Assembly: GCF_003609995.1 (NCBI RefSeq)
Contig: NZ_AP018786.1
Location: 692,001 to 756,000 of the forward strand
DNA: 64,000 nt
Source: Sutterella megalosphaeroides
GTDB lineage: Bacteria; Pseudomonadota; Gammaproteobacteria; Burkholderiales; Burkholderiaceae_F
Direction: 5' to 3'
Below are positions 52,779 to 60,092 of the stretch, one piece after another. Within the stretch, counting starts at the first letter, position 1; each line of letters opens with the position of its first letter. Below the pieces are notes generated by a model. The model saw only the letters and a list, made by a program, of their open reading frames with translations. It was not told where the DNA came from and made no database searches. A program made the position numbers and the translations under genes.

Positions 52779-52943
52779 TTACTCAAGTACGATCGGGGAC
52801 AGTGCCTCCTGGTCGGAGCCGAATCCGGTCCCCAGACACCTCGCCAGTTCGTGACGGTTGGTAGCCCAGGGTAGCGGCTTCAGGCCGCACGCCTGCATGA
52901 TCGTTCAGATGCCGTTGGCCTTCTGCTTCTCCTCCTTGATCAC
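52779..52943 (-). pseudogene. Decayed transposase fragment, IS3 orfB-like
   Basis: Translating the - strand from 52943 gives VIKEEKQKANGI, an in-frame stop, then TIMQACGLKPLPWATNRHEL and later DQEALSPIVLE before another stop. The KEEKQKANGI.TIMQACGLK run resembles the beginning of IS3-family OrfB transposases (the ...LRTILQAAGLKRSTYYY region). Only about 55 codons remain, with an internal stop and no inverted repeats seen. Its right edge coincides with the left edge of duplication copy B. Confidence 0.5.
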
Positions 52944-52957
52944 TCGGGAACGACCGA

Positions 52958-53407
52958 TCAGTGATGGTTGCCCATGTTCATGCCCGAGCCCATACCCGAG
53001 CCCATCATGGAGCAACCCGACTTCATGCCCATGCCGCCGTGACCGCCGTTGTGCATGCGGCCCTCACCCATGTGGTGACCGAAACCGCCGTTGCGGATCG
53101 TGGATTCTTCGAAAGCGACCGTCTTCCCGGAGTTGGCGTCGACAAAGGCGCGCACGTAGGCACCGTCATCGCGCTGCATGCGAACGTCCCAGACGAGACC
53201 GTATTCGTTGCTCGTGCGAAGGGTCGAGCGGAAGGACTTGGCGTTGTACGCCTTTTCGGCCTCGGCGACCGCAGCGCTCATCGAAACGGCGGGAGCAGCG
53301 GGAGCGGCAACGGGAGCCGGGGCGGCGTTCGTGGCGGCGTAGGAGAGGCCGGCAGCGCCGAGCGTGCAGGCGGCAAGGAGAGCGGCAAAAACGGACTTCT
53401 TCGACAT
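52958..53407 (-). CDS. Exported PepSY-like protein with Met/His-rich tail, copy 2
   Basis: A 149-residue near-duplicate of the gene at 51896. It differs by two substitutions (A for T at residue 13, S for N in LRTSNEYG) and a four-residue insertion in the tail (MMGSGMGSGMNMGNHH), from a 12-bp tandem repeat. Signal peptide, PepSY-like domain and metal-type tail are otherwise the same. The close match suggests a recent duplication or ongoing gene conversion. Own promoter at 53480-53543. Confidence 0.87.
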   Translation of the reverse strand: MSKKSVFAALLAACTLGAAGLSYAATNAAPAPVAAPAAPAVSMSAAVAEAEKAYNAKSFRSTLRTSNEYGLVWDVRMQRDDGAYVRAFVDANSGKTVAFEESTIRNGGFGHHMGEGRMHNGGHGGMGMKSGCSMMGSGMGSGMNMGNHH

Positions 53408-53479
53408 GATTTCTGTTCCTTATGAGGTTCGGTGATCGGGACTCTGTTTCCGATCGGGTTCGGTGTTTGGTTGATTGGC

Positions 53480-53543
53480 AGTGTACGGATCGGAAATTAG
53501 GCTTCGTCGAGCCCGAACTTAGGAAGTGCTAGGGGAGGGTTAC
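53480..53543 (-). promoter_or_regulatory. Shared promoter/operator, PepSY copy 2
   Basis: On the + strand: AGTGTA (53480), ATTAGG (53496), CTTAGG (53518), GCTAGG (53528), GGTTAC (53538). Same spacing as at copy 1. Confidence 0.75.
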
Positions 53544-53636
53544 TTTTTGTATTTACCCGTGAATATCAATGAGATAAGTGCTTTTTGGTCGCTCCTCGAA
53601 GGTGGCGGGGCGTCCTCCGAAGGACGGAGCGCAAAG

Positions 53637-53676
53637 CAAAGCCGCCCCCGACCGTGCGGACGGTCGGAGGCGGCTT
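53637..53676 (-). terminator. Terminator of the Met/His-rich gene
   Basis: AAGCCGCC and CCGACCG pair with CGGTCGG and GGCGGCTT; the - strand end runs into TTTGCTTTG. The counterpart of the terminator at 52551. Confidence 0.88.
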
Positions 53677-53733
53677 CGAGGCGTGCGTGCGGGCGAGGGA
53701 GAGACGGATCGTCCGCACGAAGAAAAGAGTTCC

Positions 53734-54036
53734 TCAGCGAATGCCTTCCTGCATCATCCATTCGGGCGTCCGGCCCGCATCGCGGGATTCGTACATGCGG
53801 CGACCCGAATGCCCCATGGCGTGAGCCGCTTCGTCTTCGCAGTCCGCGAATCCCATCCAATCCATGTGCCCCGCGTGGCCCATGCGGCTCATGTGGCCCG
53901 AGTAGCTCGAATGGCAGCCCGTACGGAAGAAGTCCCGAACGCCTTCGGGCCCCGACGTAACGGCGGCGTAAGCAAGAGCGGAGGCGGAGACGGCGCCGAC
54001 CGTACAGAGGGCGACAACGGCGATCTTTTTCAACAT
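53734..54036 (-). CDS. Small exported Met/His-rich protein, no known family
   Basis: A 100-residue exported protein: signal peptide MLKKIAVVALCTVGAVSAS with cleavage after AYA, then a mature part of about 76 residues with DFFRTGCHSSYSGHMSRMGH, AGHMDWMGFADCEDEAAHAM and TPEWMMQEGIR. It holds eight or more Met, six His and two Cys, but no PepSY domain. I know no family for it. Met, His and Cys spaced like this suggest binding of copper or a similar ion (inference). Same promoter type as its PepSY neighbours. A truncated copy exists at 52647. Confidence 0.78.
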   Translation of the reverse strand: MLKKIAVVALCTVGAVSASALAYAAVTSGPEGVRDFFRTGCHSSYSGHMSRMGHAGHMDWMGFADCEDEAAHAMGHSGRRMYESRDAGRTPEWMMQEGIR

Positions 54037-54117
54037 GGTTCGATTCCTTCAGTGTGGTGCGACTCGGAAAGGGGTAGCCCGAGGGTTCCCGATCGGATTC
54101 GGTTCCGAGAGAAAGTC

Positions 54118-54181
54118 AGTGTAGATACCGAGAATTAGCTTCCGTCGAGCCCGGACTTAGGGAATCCTGTGGGAGCGTTAC
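54118..54181 (-). promoter_or_regulatory. Shared promoter/operator, Met/His-rich gene
   Basis: On the + strand: AGTGTA (54118), ATTAGC (54134), CTTAGG (54156), CGTTAC (54176). Same spacing; the extra GCTAGG of the duplicated pair is absent. Confidence 0.75.
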
Positions 54182-54215
54182 GGATTGTTTTCCGAGGGAC
54201 TTCGGGAATACGAAC

Positions 54216-54263
54216 GAAAAAAACTCCGCGTCTGACATGGGGTCGTGAGCGGAGTTTTTTCGT
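54216..54263 (-). terminator. Terminator of the third PepSY gene
   Basis: ACGAAAAAAACTCCGC pairs with GCGGAGTTTTTTCGT around a 19-nt loop; T tracts on both strands. Confidence 0.9.
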
Positions 54264-54311
54264 GCGGAGCTCAGGGCTCCGAGAGCGGCGCCCGCGAAGG
54301 CGCGTTTCTCT

Positions 54312-54782
54312 TTACCACCAGTGGTGGAAACCGTGGCCACGGTGGTGACGCGGGCCGTTACCCATCATCGGGCAGTCGGGATTGGGACCCATGCCCATGC
54401 CGGGGCCGCCCATCGGGCACTGGGGATTCGGCATCGGCTGAGCATTCTTCTGAATGCCGATGACGTTGGCGGCAACGGCCTTGCCCGTCTGCGCGTCGAC
54501 GTAGGCGCGAACGCGGGTGCCGTCGTCACGCATGAGGCGAACGTCCCAGACGAGGCCGTACTGCGCGGTCTGACGGAGGTTGGCGCGGAAGCTCTTCGCT
54601 TCGTAGGTCTTTTCGGCCGTAGCCACGGCGGTGCTCATCGCCACCGAGGGATTGACGGACTGAGTCGCTTCGGCGGGAGCGGGCGTGGCGGGTTCCTGAG
54701 CTTCAGTGGCGGCAAAGGCCACGGCGGCAACGGACATCGTGCCGGCGGCAAGGAGCGCGGCGAGGGTGGTCTTCTTCAACAT
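54312..54782 (-). CDS. Exported PepSY-like protein with Cys/Met/His tail, paralog 3
   Basis: A 156-residue exported protein: signal peptide MLKKTTLAALLAAGTMSVAA (cut after AFA), a Pro/Ala/Thr linker, PepSY-like domain (AVATAEKTYEAKSFRANLR, GLVWDVRLMRDDGTRVRAYVD, GKAVAANVIG), and a tail NPQCPMGGPGMGMGPN, DCPMMGNGPRHHRGHGFHHWW. Two CPM motifs and a terminal His cluster replace the tail of copies 1 and 2, so this is an older paralog. Likely metal-binding by composition (inference). Confidence 0.86.
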   Translation of the reverse strand: MLKKTTLAALLAAGTMSVAAVAFAATEAQEPATPAPAEATQSVNPSVAMSTAVATAEKTYEAKSFRANLRQTAQYGLVWDVRLMRDDGTRVRAYVDAQTGKAVAANVIGIQKNAQPMPNPQCPMGGPGMGMGPNPDCPMMGNGPRHHRGHGFHHWW

Positions 54783-54864
54783 GTTCGATTCCTTTTTGTT
54801 GTCGGGCGCCGGTAGGAAGTGTTCGGCGCTTCGGCGAGCGTGCTCGCTTATTGAGTATGCGGGA

Positions 54865-54928
54865 AGTATAGAGGTCGAAAATTAGGCTTTTCCTAGGAGA
54901 AACTTAGGGTTCCCTAAGTCAAGGTAAC
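54865..54928 (-). promoter_or_regulatory. Shared promoter/operator, PepSY paralog 3
   Basis: On the + strand: AGTATA (54865), ATTAGG (54881), CTTAGG (54903), GGTAAC (54923). Same spacing. Here CTTAGGG-TT-CCCTAAG (54903-54918) also makes a perfect dyad. Confidence 0.75.
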
Positions 54929-55136
54929 GGGCCGTATTTCCAGGCAAATCACCGGCTTACGGAGAGTCTCGCGAAGTTGCCCGGGGAGCCCTGAAAACCC
55001 GCCGGGGTCCTCTCGGACGAGGGGGCCGGGGAGAGCGGCGCGGGGCAAAAACCCTTTTCGAATGTTTGCATGTCCGGGGTTTCTCGTCTTATCCCGTCCG
55101 CTCGGCGGGACGCAGCTCGGGCGACAGCCCGAACGC

Positions 55137-55169
55137 AAGGGGCGACGTGTTCCCGACACGCCGCCCCTT
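55137..55169 (-). other. Stable hairpin after the last PepSY gene
   Basis: AAGGGGCG and CGCCCCTT, with an inner CGTGT/ACACG stem, lie about 100 bp beyond the stop of the gene at 55273. No T tract. The other sequence between 54930 and 55270 shows no gene. Confidence 0.5.
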
Positions 55170-55272
55170 GGACGAAAGTATGGAACCGTCGTCGGTCGGC
55201 CCGGAGGCTCGGCGTGCTGCTCCTTGGACTTGGCAGCTCCGACCGAGCGTCGTCCGGGCTCCGACGGACGAG

Positions 55273-55755
55273 TTACCAATTGTGGTGGAAGCCGTAACCG
55301 CGATGGTGACGCGGACCGTTACCCATCATCGGGCAGTTGGGGTTGGGACCCATCCCCATACCGGGACCCATGCCTGGACCGCCCATCGGGCATCCGGGGT
55401 TCGGCATCGTCTGAGGCGCGCCGCGGCGGATGCCGATTTCGTTGGCGGCGACGGCGTTCCCCGTTCGGGCGTCGACGTAGGCGCGCACGCGGGTGCCGTC
55501 GTCGCGCACGAGGCGAACGTCCCAGACGAGGCCGTACTCGGCGGTCTGACGGAGGTTCGCGCGAACGCTCTTCGCGTTGTAGGCCTTTTCGGCCGAGAGG
55601 AGGGCGTCGCCCATCGAGACGGCGGGCGTCGCAGCCGTGACGGCGGTGGAGGCAACGGGCGCGGGCGCCGGGGTTTCGGCGGCGGCAAAAGCGACGGCGG
55701 CGACGGACATCGTGCCCGCGGCGATGAGAGCGGCAAAGGCGGTCTTCTTCAACAT
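55273..55755 (-). CDS. Exported PepSY-like protein with Cys/Met/His tail, paralog 4
   Basis: A 160-residue exported protein close to paralog 3: signal peptide MLKKTAFAALIAAGTMSVAA, linker, PepSY-like domain (LLSAEKAYNAKSVRANLR, GLVWDVRLVRDDGTRVRAYVD, GNAVAANEIG), and the tail PGCPMGGPGMGPGMGMGPN, NCPMMGNGPRHHRGYGFHHNW. The GMGPGMGMGP run is an internal short-repeat expansion relative to paralog 3. It is the right-hand end of the array, before hslO. Confidence 0.86.
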   Translation of the reverse strand: MLKKTAFAALIAAGTMSVAAVAFAAAETPAPAPVASTAVTAATPAVSMGDALLSAEKAYNAKSVRANLRQTAEYGLVWDVRLVRDDGTRVRAYVDARTGNAVAANEIGIRRGAPQTMPNPGCPMGGPGMGPGMGMGPNPNCPMMGNGPRHHRGYGFHHNW

Positions 55756-55883
55756 GGTTTTTTCCTCTTTTCCGTAGTTCGGGCTCGTTCGATGCGTCCG
55801 ACGGCAAGGAGCGTTGTCGAGTGTCGTCAGGCGTCGTCGAGTCTCGTCGTCGGGGAGGAGAGCATCCCTTTCGACTTGCCTTC

Positions 55884-55947
55884 AGTGTAGAAACTGAAAA
55901 TTAGGTTGGGTCGAGGAGAAAGTTAGCGTTTCCTCAGCCGTGGTTAC
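55884..55947 (-). promoter_or_regulatory. Shared promoter/operator, PepSY paralog 4
   Basis: On the + strand: AGTGTA (55884), ATTAGG (55900), GTTAGC (55922), GGTTAC (55942). Same spacing as the other four. Confidence 0.75.
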
Positions 55948-56022
55948 GGAGGATGTCTTTCCTAGGAAAAACAGCGTGTTGACGGGGGGTGTCGGTTCGA
56001 AAGACGGGGGTTTGAGGGCGAC

Positions 56023-56053
56023 GAAAAAGGGGGACGCTTGCGCGTCCCCCTTT
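56023..56053. terminator. Terminator of hslO
   Basis: AAAAAGGGGGACGC pairs with GCGTCCCCCTTT; the - strand end has CTTTTTCG. It insulates hslO from the PepSY promoter. Confidence 0.92.
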
Positions 56054-56104
56054 CCGAAGCGATTCGACTGCAATTCGAGCAGCCTCACGGCCAAGCCGTG
56101 CGGA

Positions 56105-57004
56105 TTACGCCTTTGCGTCCCGGTTCGCGTTCGCAAAAAGCGCGCGCACGTCCACTTCGTCGTAGCGACGCACTTCGCCGCAGAAGTTGCACGTCACTTC
56201 GATCGCGCCCTTTTCCTTCACGAGTCGAAGGGCGTCGGCTTCGCCGAGACCGCGGATCGAGTTTTCGACGCGTTCGTTCGAGCAGGAGCAACGGAAAACG
56301 GGCGTCGCTTCGCGCGTGACGCGGGGTTCTTCTTCCCAGAAGAGGCGCGTGTTGATGGTGGTCGGGTCGAGCGTGAGGAGCTCTTCGCTCTTCACGGTCG
56401 AGGCGAACATCGAGAGACGGTCCCAGGCTTCCGGGTCGTAGTTTTCGGGAAGCGTCCCGCCCGTGGCGGGCATCTTCTGCAGCATGACGCCGCCTGCGGA
56501 CGCGTCGTCCGCGGCAAGCAGAATGCGCGTTTCGACCTGTTCGGACGTACGGAAGTAGGTCTCAAGTGCTTCGGCGAAGGTCTTCCCTTCGAGGGGGACG
56601 ATGCCCTGGTAGGGCTGGCGGTCCGCGGGACGCGATTCCGGATCGAGAATGAGGGCGCAGCGACCGTTCTCGGAAGCGTTGACGAGTTCGGTCATGCCGG
56701 CGTTGGCATCGACCTCGCCCGCGTCGGGCTTCATTTCGACGCACACGCGGAAGGAGAGGTCGCGTCGCACTTCGACGACGACAAGCTTCACGGGACCGTC
56801 GCCCGCGATCTGCAAAAGTACCGACCCGTCCGTTTCGAGAGCGGCGGCGGTAAGGAGCGCGGCAACCGTCACTTCGCCCGCAAGGCGTCGAACGGCCAGA
56901 GGAAGCGGACGGTGAGCGAGCGCGCGAGAGAGTTCGTCGCGAAGGGTCACCGTTTCGCCGCGCGCGTTCGCACGGACAAAGAGGAGTTTCTGAAGGGCAT
57001 CCAT
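56105..57004 (-). CDS. hslO: Redox-activated chaperone Hsp33
   Basis: A holdase switched on by oxidative unfolding. The 299-residue protein has the N-terminal Hsp33 domain (LPLAVRRLAGEVTVAALLTAA, EVRRDLSFRVCVEMKP) and the C-terminal zinc switch with Cys in CSCSNERVENSI and CNFCGE, the CxC ... CxxC pattern. ATG 57004 follows GGAGA. It lies downstream of tRNA-Pro on the same strand, beyond a terminator. Confidence 0.94.
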   Translation of the reverse strand: MDALQKLLFVRANARGETVTLRDELSRALAHRPLPLAVRRLAGEVTVAALLTAAALETDGSVLLQIAGDGPVKLVVVEVRRDLSFRVCVEMKPDAGEVDANAGMTELVNASENGRCALILDPESRPADRQPYQGIVPLEGKTFAEALETYFRTSEQVETRILLAADDASAGGVMLQKMPATGGTLPENYDPEAWDRLSMFASTVKSEELLTLDPTTINTRLFWEEEPRVTREATPVFRCSCSNERVENSIRGLGEADALRLVKEKGAIEVTCNFCGEVRRYDEVDVRALFANANRDAKA

Positions 57005-57130
57005 GGCGATTCTCCGATAGAGGGCGGCCCGATGCGGCGTGGCGGCACGGACGGCCCGAAAGCGGCCCGAAAAAGGAGATGGTACGACGCTCGGCAACGG
57101 GCGTCGCACTCGGGGAGCGGAAAAACAACG

Positions 57131-57162
57131 AAAAAAGGTTGCCGACCGAAATCGACAACCTT
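57131..57162 (-). terminator. Terminator of tRNA-Pro
   Basis: On the - strand AGGTTGTCGA pairs with TCGGCAACCT (one G-T), followed by TTTTTT. Confidence 0.9.
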
Positions 57163-57175
57163 CCTGAATTTGTTC

Positions 57176-57253
<78 letters not shown>

Positions 57254-57264
57254 CTAGAAGATGA

Positions 57265-57293
57265 AGTATAGCGCGGGCTTTTGAAAAAAGCAA
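57265..57293 (-). promoter_or_regulatory. Promoter of tRNA-Pro
   Basis: TTGCTT and TATACT on the - strand with an exact 17-bp spacer, the -10 ending 12 bp before the tRNA. Confidence 0.8.
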
Positions 57294-57460
57294 GAGTCGA
57301 AAAATAAAAAATCCGTCGTCGATCGGGAGGGCGAAAGGGCGGGGGCGACGACGCGCACGCGAGTCGCTTTCGAGAATGTCTAAAATACGAAGACGTCTCA
57401 CTTCCGTTGCGGCTTTCGGCGGTCTCGGAAGGTTCTCCCTCTTTACCCCGGACGACTGTC

Positions 57461-58297
57461 ATGCTTGTTGACCTTCACATGCACTCCAACCGATCGGACG
57501 GCGCCCTGCCGCCCCGAGCGCTTGTCGAACTCGCGCACCGCAACGGCGTGACGCTCATGAGCCTTACGGACCACGACACGATGGAGGGCGTGGGGGAGGC
57601 GAGGACCGTTGCCCGGGAGCTCGGGATCGACTTCATCTCGGGCGTCGAGATTTCGTCCCGCTGGGGCGGCCGCGGCATCCACGTGGTGGGCCTGGGGCTT
57701 GACGAAACCCGCGAAGACGTGACGGCCTTTTTCGATTCCGTCGCCCTGCGACGCGACCGACGCGGTCGGGAAATGAACGCGTGCTTTGAAAAGCTCGGTA
57801 TTCGCGGCGCCTACGAGGGGGCGCTCGCTCTGGCCGGAAACAAGTCGATCCTCTCGCGCACGCACTTCGCGCTCTGGCTTCTCAACGAAGGCTGGGTGAA
57901 GAATTACCAGGACGCCTTCGACAAGTACCTGCGGCCGGGCGCTCCCTGCTCGGTCGACGTCGACTGGCCGACCGTCGAAGAGTCGGTGCGCTTCATTCGG
58001 GAAAAAGGGGGCTTGGCCGTACTCGCGCACCCGGGGCGCTACCACTTCTCGAGCGACTGGATGGTCGAGGAGCTCCTCAAGCACTTCAAGGCCGTAGGGG
58101 GCGAAGCGATCGAAGTCTGCTCGGGATCGCAGGCCCGCTCGGACGACGTGCGCTTTTCGGCGCTCGCCCAATCGATGGGCTTTTTGGCGAGTACGGGCTC
58201 GGACTGGCACAGCGACCGGTCGAGCCGCCCGAAGCCGGGCGAGCAGCCGCAGCTCCCCGAGGGTGTCGTTCCGGTGTGGACGCGCTTCGGGTTCTGA
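57461..58297 (+). CDS. PHP-domain phosphoesterase, RNase AM/TrpH type
   Basis: Metal-dependent hydrolase of the PHP family; the E. coli homologue (YciV, RNase AM) is a 5'-3' exonuclease for short RNAs and rRNA 5' ends. The 278-residue protein has all four PHP motifs: DLHMHSNRSDG at residue 4, SLTDHDTMEG, SGVEISSRW, LAHPGRYHFS and the late GSDWHSD. ATG 57461 places the first metal motif at the N-terminus, as normal. Confidence 0.87.
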   Translation: MLVDLHMHSNRSDGALPPRALVELAHRNGVTLMSLTDHDTMEGVGEARTVARELGIDFISGVEISSRWGGRGIHVVGLGLDETREDVTAFFDSVALRRDRRGREMNACFEKLGIRGAYEGALALAGNKSILSRTHFALWLLNEGWVKNYQDAFDKYLRPGAPCSVDVDWPTVEESVRFIREKGGLAVLAHPGRYHFSSDWMVEELLKHFKAVGGEAIEVCSGSQARSDDVRFSALAQSMGFLASTGSDWHSDRSSRPKPGEQPQLPEGVVPVWTRFGF

Positions 58298-58341
58298 CCG
58301 CTACAAGCTGTTCTTGCGCCTACAACGTCTCCAATGCCTCC

Positions 58342-58388
58342 AACACCTCCAACGCCGCGAGCGCCGGAGGTGTTTCGTTTATTTCGAG
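58342..58388 (+). terminator. Terminator of the PHP gene
   Basis: AACACCTCC pairs with GGAGGTGTT, followed by TCGTTTATTTCG. A CTCCAA motif is repeated three to four times just before it. Confidence 0.7.
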
Positions 58389-58591
58389 TATTTCGAGTCG
58401 TTTCCGACCGCTCGGAAGGGAGCCGTCTTTCGTGTAGGATTAACGAGCCGTCGGGCCGACGAGAGCCCGAAAACGCGCGCCCGACGCCGATCGTGCGCGT
58501 GCCGCGCGTCCCTCCGACCTCACAACGGGCGGCGCGCTCCGGGCGGCCCGACGCGGGCACGGCCGGGGGCGACCGTCCGCGGAAATTTGTC

Positions 58592-59251
58592 ATGATGAGT
58601 TCTTTTGCGAGCGCCGTGCAGACCGTTTGCGTCTATGCGATCCCGCTCATTTTTGCGATCACGCTTCACGAAGCGGCTCACGGGTGGGCCGCGGCCCGTC
58701 TCGGGGACCGTACGGCCCTCTATCTCGGGCGCGTGACGGCGAATCCCGTTCCTCATATCGACCCCGTCGGTACGATCGCCGTGCCGGGGGCGCTGCTGCT
58801 GCTCTCCGCCTTGACGGGCGGAGGCGGCCTTCTCTTCGGTTGGGCGAAGCCCGTCCCGATCAACACCCGCAACTTCCGTCGGCCGCTGCGCGACATGATG
58901 CTCACGGCCGCCGCGGGTCCCGCGGCGAACGCCCTGCAGATGGTCTTCTGGCTCTTTTTGCTCAAGGGCCTTGTCGGTCTCGGCATCTACGAAAAGTTCG
59001 TCGTGAGCGTTTGCACGGCGGGCATTTCGACGAACCTCATGCTGATGGCCTTCAACCTGATTCCGATTCCGCCTTTGGACGGGGGCCGCATTCTGCGCGG
59101 GCTCCTTCCGGGGCGCAGCGGCTACTGGCTCGATCGCGCCGAGCCCTACGGCTTCGTGATTCTCGTCGTTTTGATGATGAGCGGCGCGCTTTCCTACTTC
59201 ATCGCCCCCTTCCTCTGGGCGGGGCAGGCGATCGTCAACGCCGTGCTTTAA
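58592..59251 (+). CDS. M50-family membrane metalloprotease (site-2 protease type)
   Basis: A 219-residue intramembrane zinc protease of the short YwhC-like branch. It has the HEAAH metal site at about residue 24, GWAKPVPINTRNFR, and NLIPIPPLDGGRIL in the second catalytic segment (the Asp is the third ligand), with four to five membrane helices. There is no PDZ domain, so it differs from RseP. ATG 58592 or 58595 is chosen; the earlier frame is a long Pro/Arg-rich stretch. Substrate unknown. Coupled to the methyltransferase 9 bp downstream. Confidence 0.88.
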   Translation: MMSSFASAVQTVCVYAIPLIFAITLHEAAHGWAAARLGDRTALYLGRVTANPVPHIDPVGTIAVPGALLLLSALTGGGGLLFGWAKPVPINTRNFRRPLRDMMLTAAAGPAANALQMVFWLFLLKGLVGLGIYEKFVVSVCTAGISTNLMLMAFNLIPIPPLDGGRILRGLLPGRSGYWLDRAEPYGFVILVVLMMSGALSYFIAPFLWAGQAIVNAVL

Positions 59252-59260
59252 GGAGGCACC

Positions 59261-59836
59261 ATGGACGAAACTTCGGCTTGCACCTGCAACTGCAGCGCGC
59301 TTCCCAGCGCCTGGGTGATGCGGTTTCTCTCGATTCTGCCCCGCGGCGCCCGCATCCTCGACGTCGCGGCGGGCGAAGGGCGCCATACGTCGCTCTTTTT
59401 GCTCGAAGGTTTCAACGTGACGGCGGTCGACGTCGACGTCTCGAACCTGGAGCCGCTCGTCGGCACCCCGGGGCTGACGCTTGAGTGCCGCGACCTCGAA
59501 GCCGAACCCTGGCCCTACGGGAAGGAAGCCTTCGACGGGATCGTCGTCACGAATTACCTCCACCGCGAACATTTCCCCCACTACTGGGAAAGCCTCGCGC
59601 CGGGCGGCATCTTCCTCATGGAAACGTTCCTGCGCTCGAACGAATACATCTGGGGGCGCCCGAAGAATCCCGCGCACGGCTTTGAGAACGGGGAACTTCT
59701 GCGACTCATGCCCGAGGGCGCCCGCATCATCGCGTACGAAGAGGGGATGGCGTCCGACAACCGGCTCGTCGCGCGCATCGCGTTTGCGAAGCCCGGTCGC
59801 GTCGAACCCTACGGGTACCCGCTTCGCGCCCGTTAA
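59261..59836 (+). CDS. SAM-dependent methyltransferase, TehB-like
   Basis: A 191-residue class I methyltransferase: motif I VLDVAAGEGRHTSLF-type (ILDVAAGEGRHTSLFLLEG seen), acidic motif II VTAVDVD, DGIVVTNYLHREHF and LAPGGIFLMETF. A short Cys-rich N-terminus (CTCNCSAL) is unusual. AAGGAGG precedes the ATG by six bases, overlapping the stop of the protease gene, so they are coupled. Substrate unknown; tellurite or small-molecule methylation is one possibility from the family. Confidence 0.82.
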   Translation: MDETSACTCNCSALPSAWVMRFLSILPRGARILDVAAGEGRHTSLFLLEGFNVTAVDVDVSNLEPLVGTPGLTLECRDLEAEPWPYGKEAFDGIVVTNYLHREHFPHYWESLAPGGIFLMETFLRSNEYIWGRPKNPAHGFENGELLRLMPEGARIIAYEEGMASDNRLVARIAFAKPGRVEPYGYPLRAR

Positions 59837-60092
59837 CCGGGGAGCGGCGACGCTTCAAAGCGGTCGGCATAAGGTCGGGAAAGGATCGGGAAGGGGACGG
59901 AAAAAGGTCGGAAAAACCTTGCCCGAAACGCTTTCCCGACGACCGATCGCGCTCGCAAAAGCGTTCGCGAATGTTTCTCCTAGCCTCGAATGCCCCGCGC
60001 ACGCGGCGCAAAAGGCCGGAGAGGTTTGATAAAATTCCGCGATCAACGCCCGGCAAAGCCAGCCGGACGAACTACGAAGGAATCCATACAGA
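59837..60092 (+). other. Intergenic region before bamC
   Basis: A purine-rich tract (59871-59917) holds four imperfect copies of GGTCGGGAAA-like units 11-13 bp apart. TAAAAT (60030-60035) is a likely -10 for bamC, with a poor -35. No gene is seen. Confidence 0.5.

Larger units (their letters stand above)
52943..53770. repeat. Segmental duplication, copy B
   Basis: Counterpart of 51881-52680. Offsets between copies are 1062 bp at the left end, 1074 bp at the PepSY ATG and 1090 bp at the right end, so several small indels separate them. Within the gene, one is a 12-bp tandem insertion encoding an extra GSGM-type repeat. Confidence 0.88.

Noticed and set aside
52858-53409. Long + strand frames opposite the PepSY genes
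   Set aside because: They are Arg/His-rich reverse readings of GC-rich coding sequence. The - strand has signal peptides, ribosome sites and promoters at each gene.
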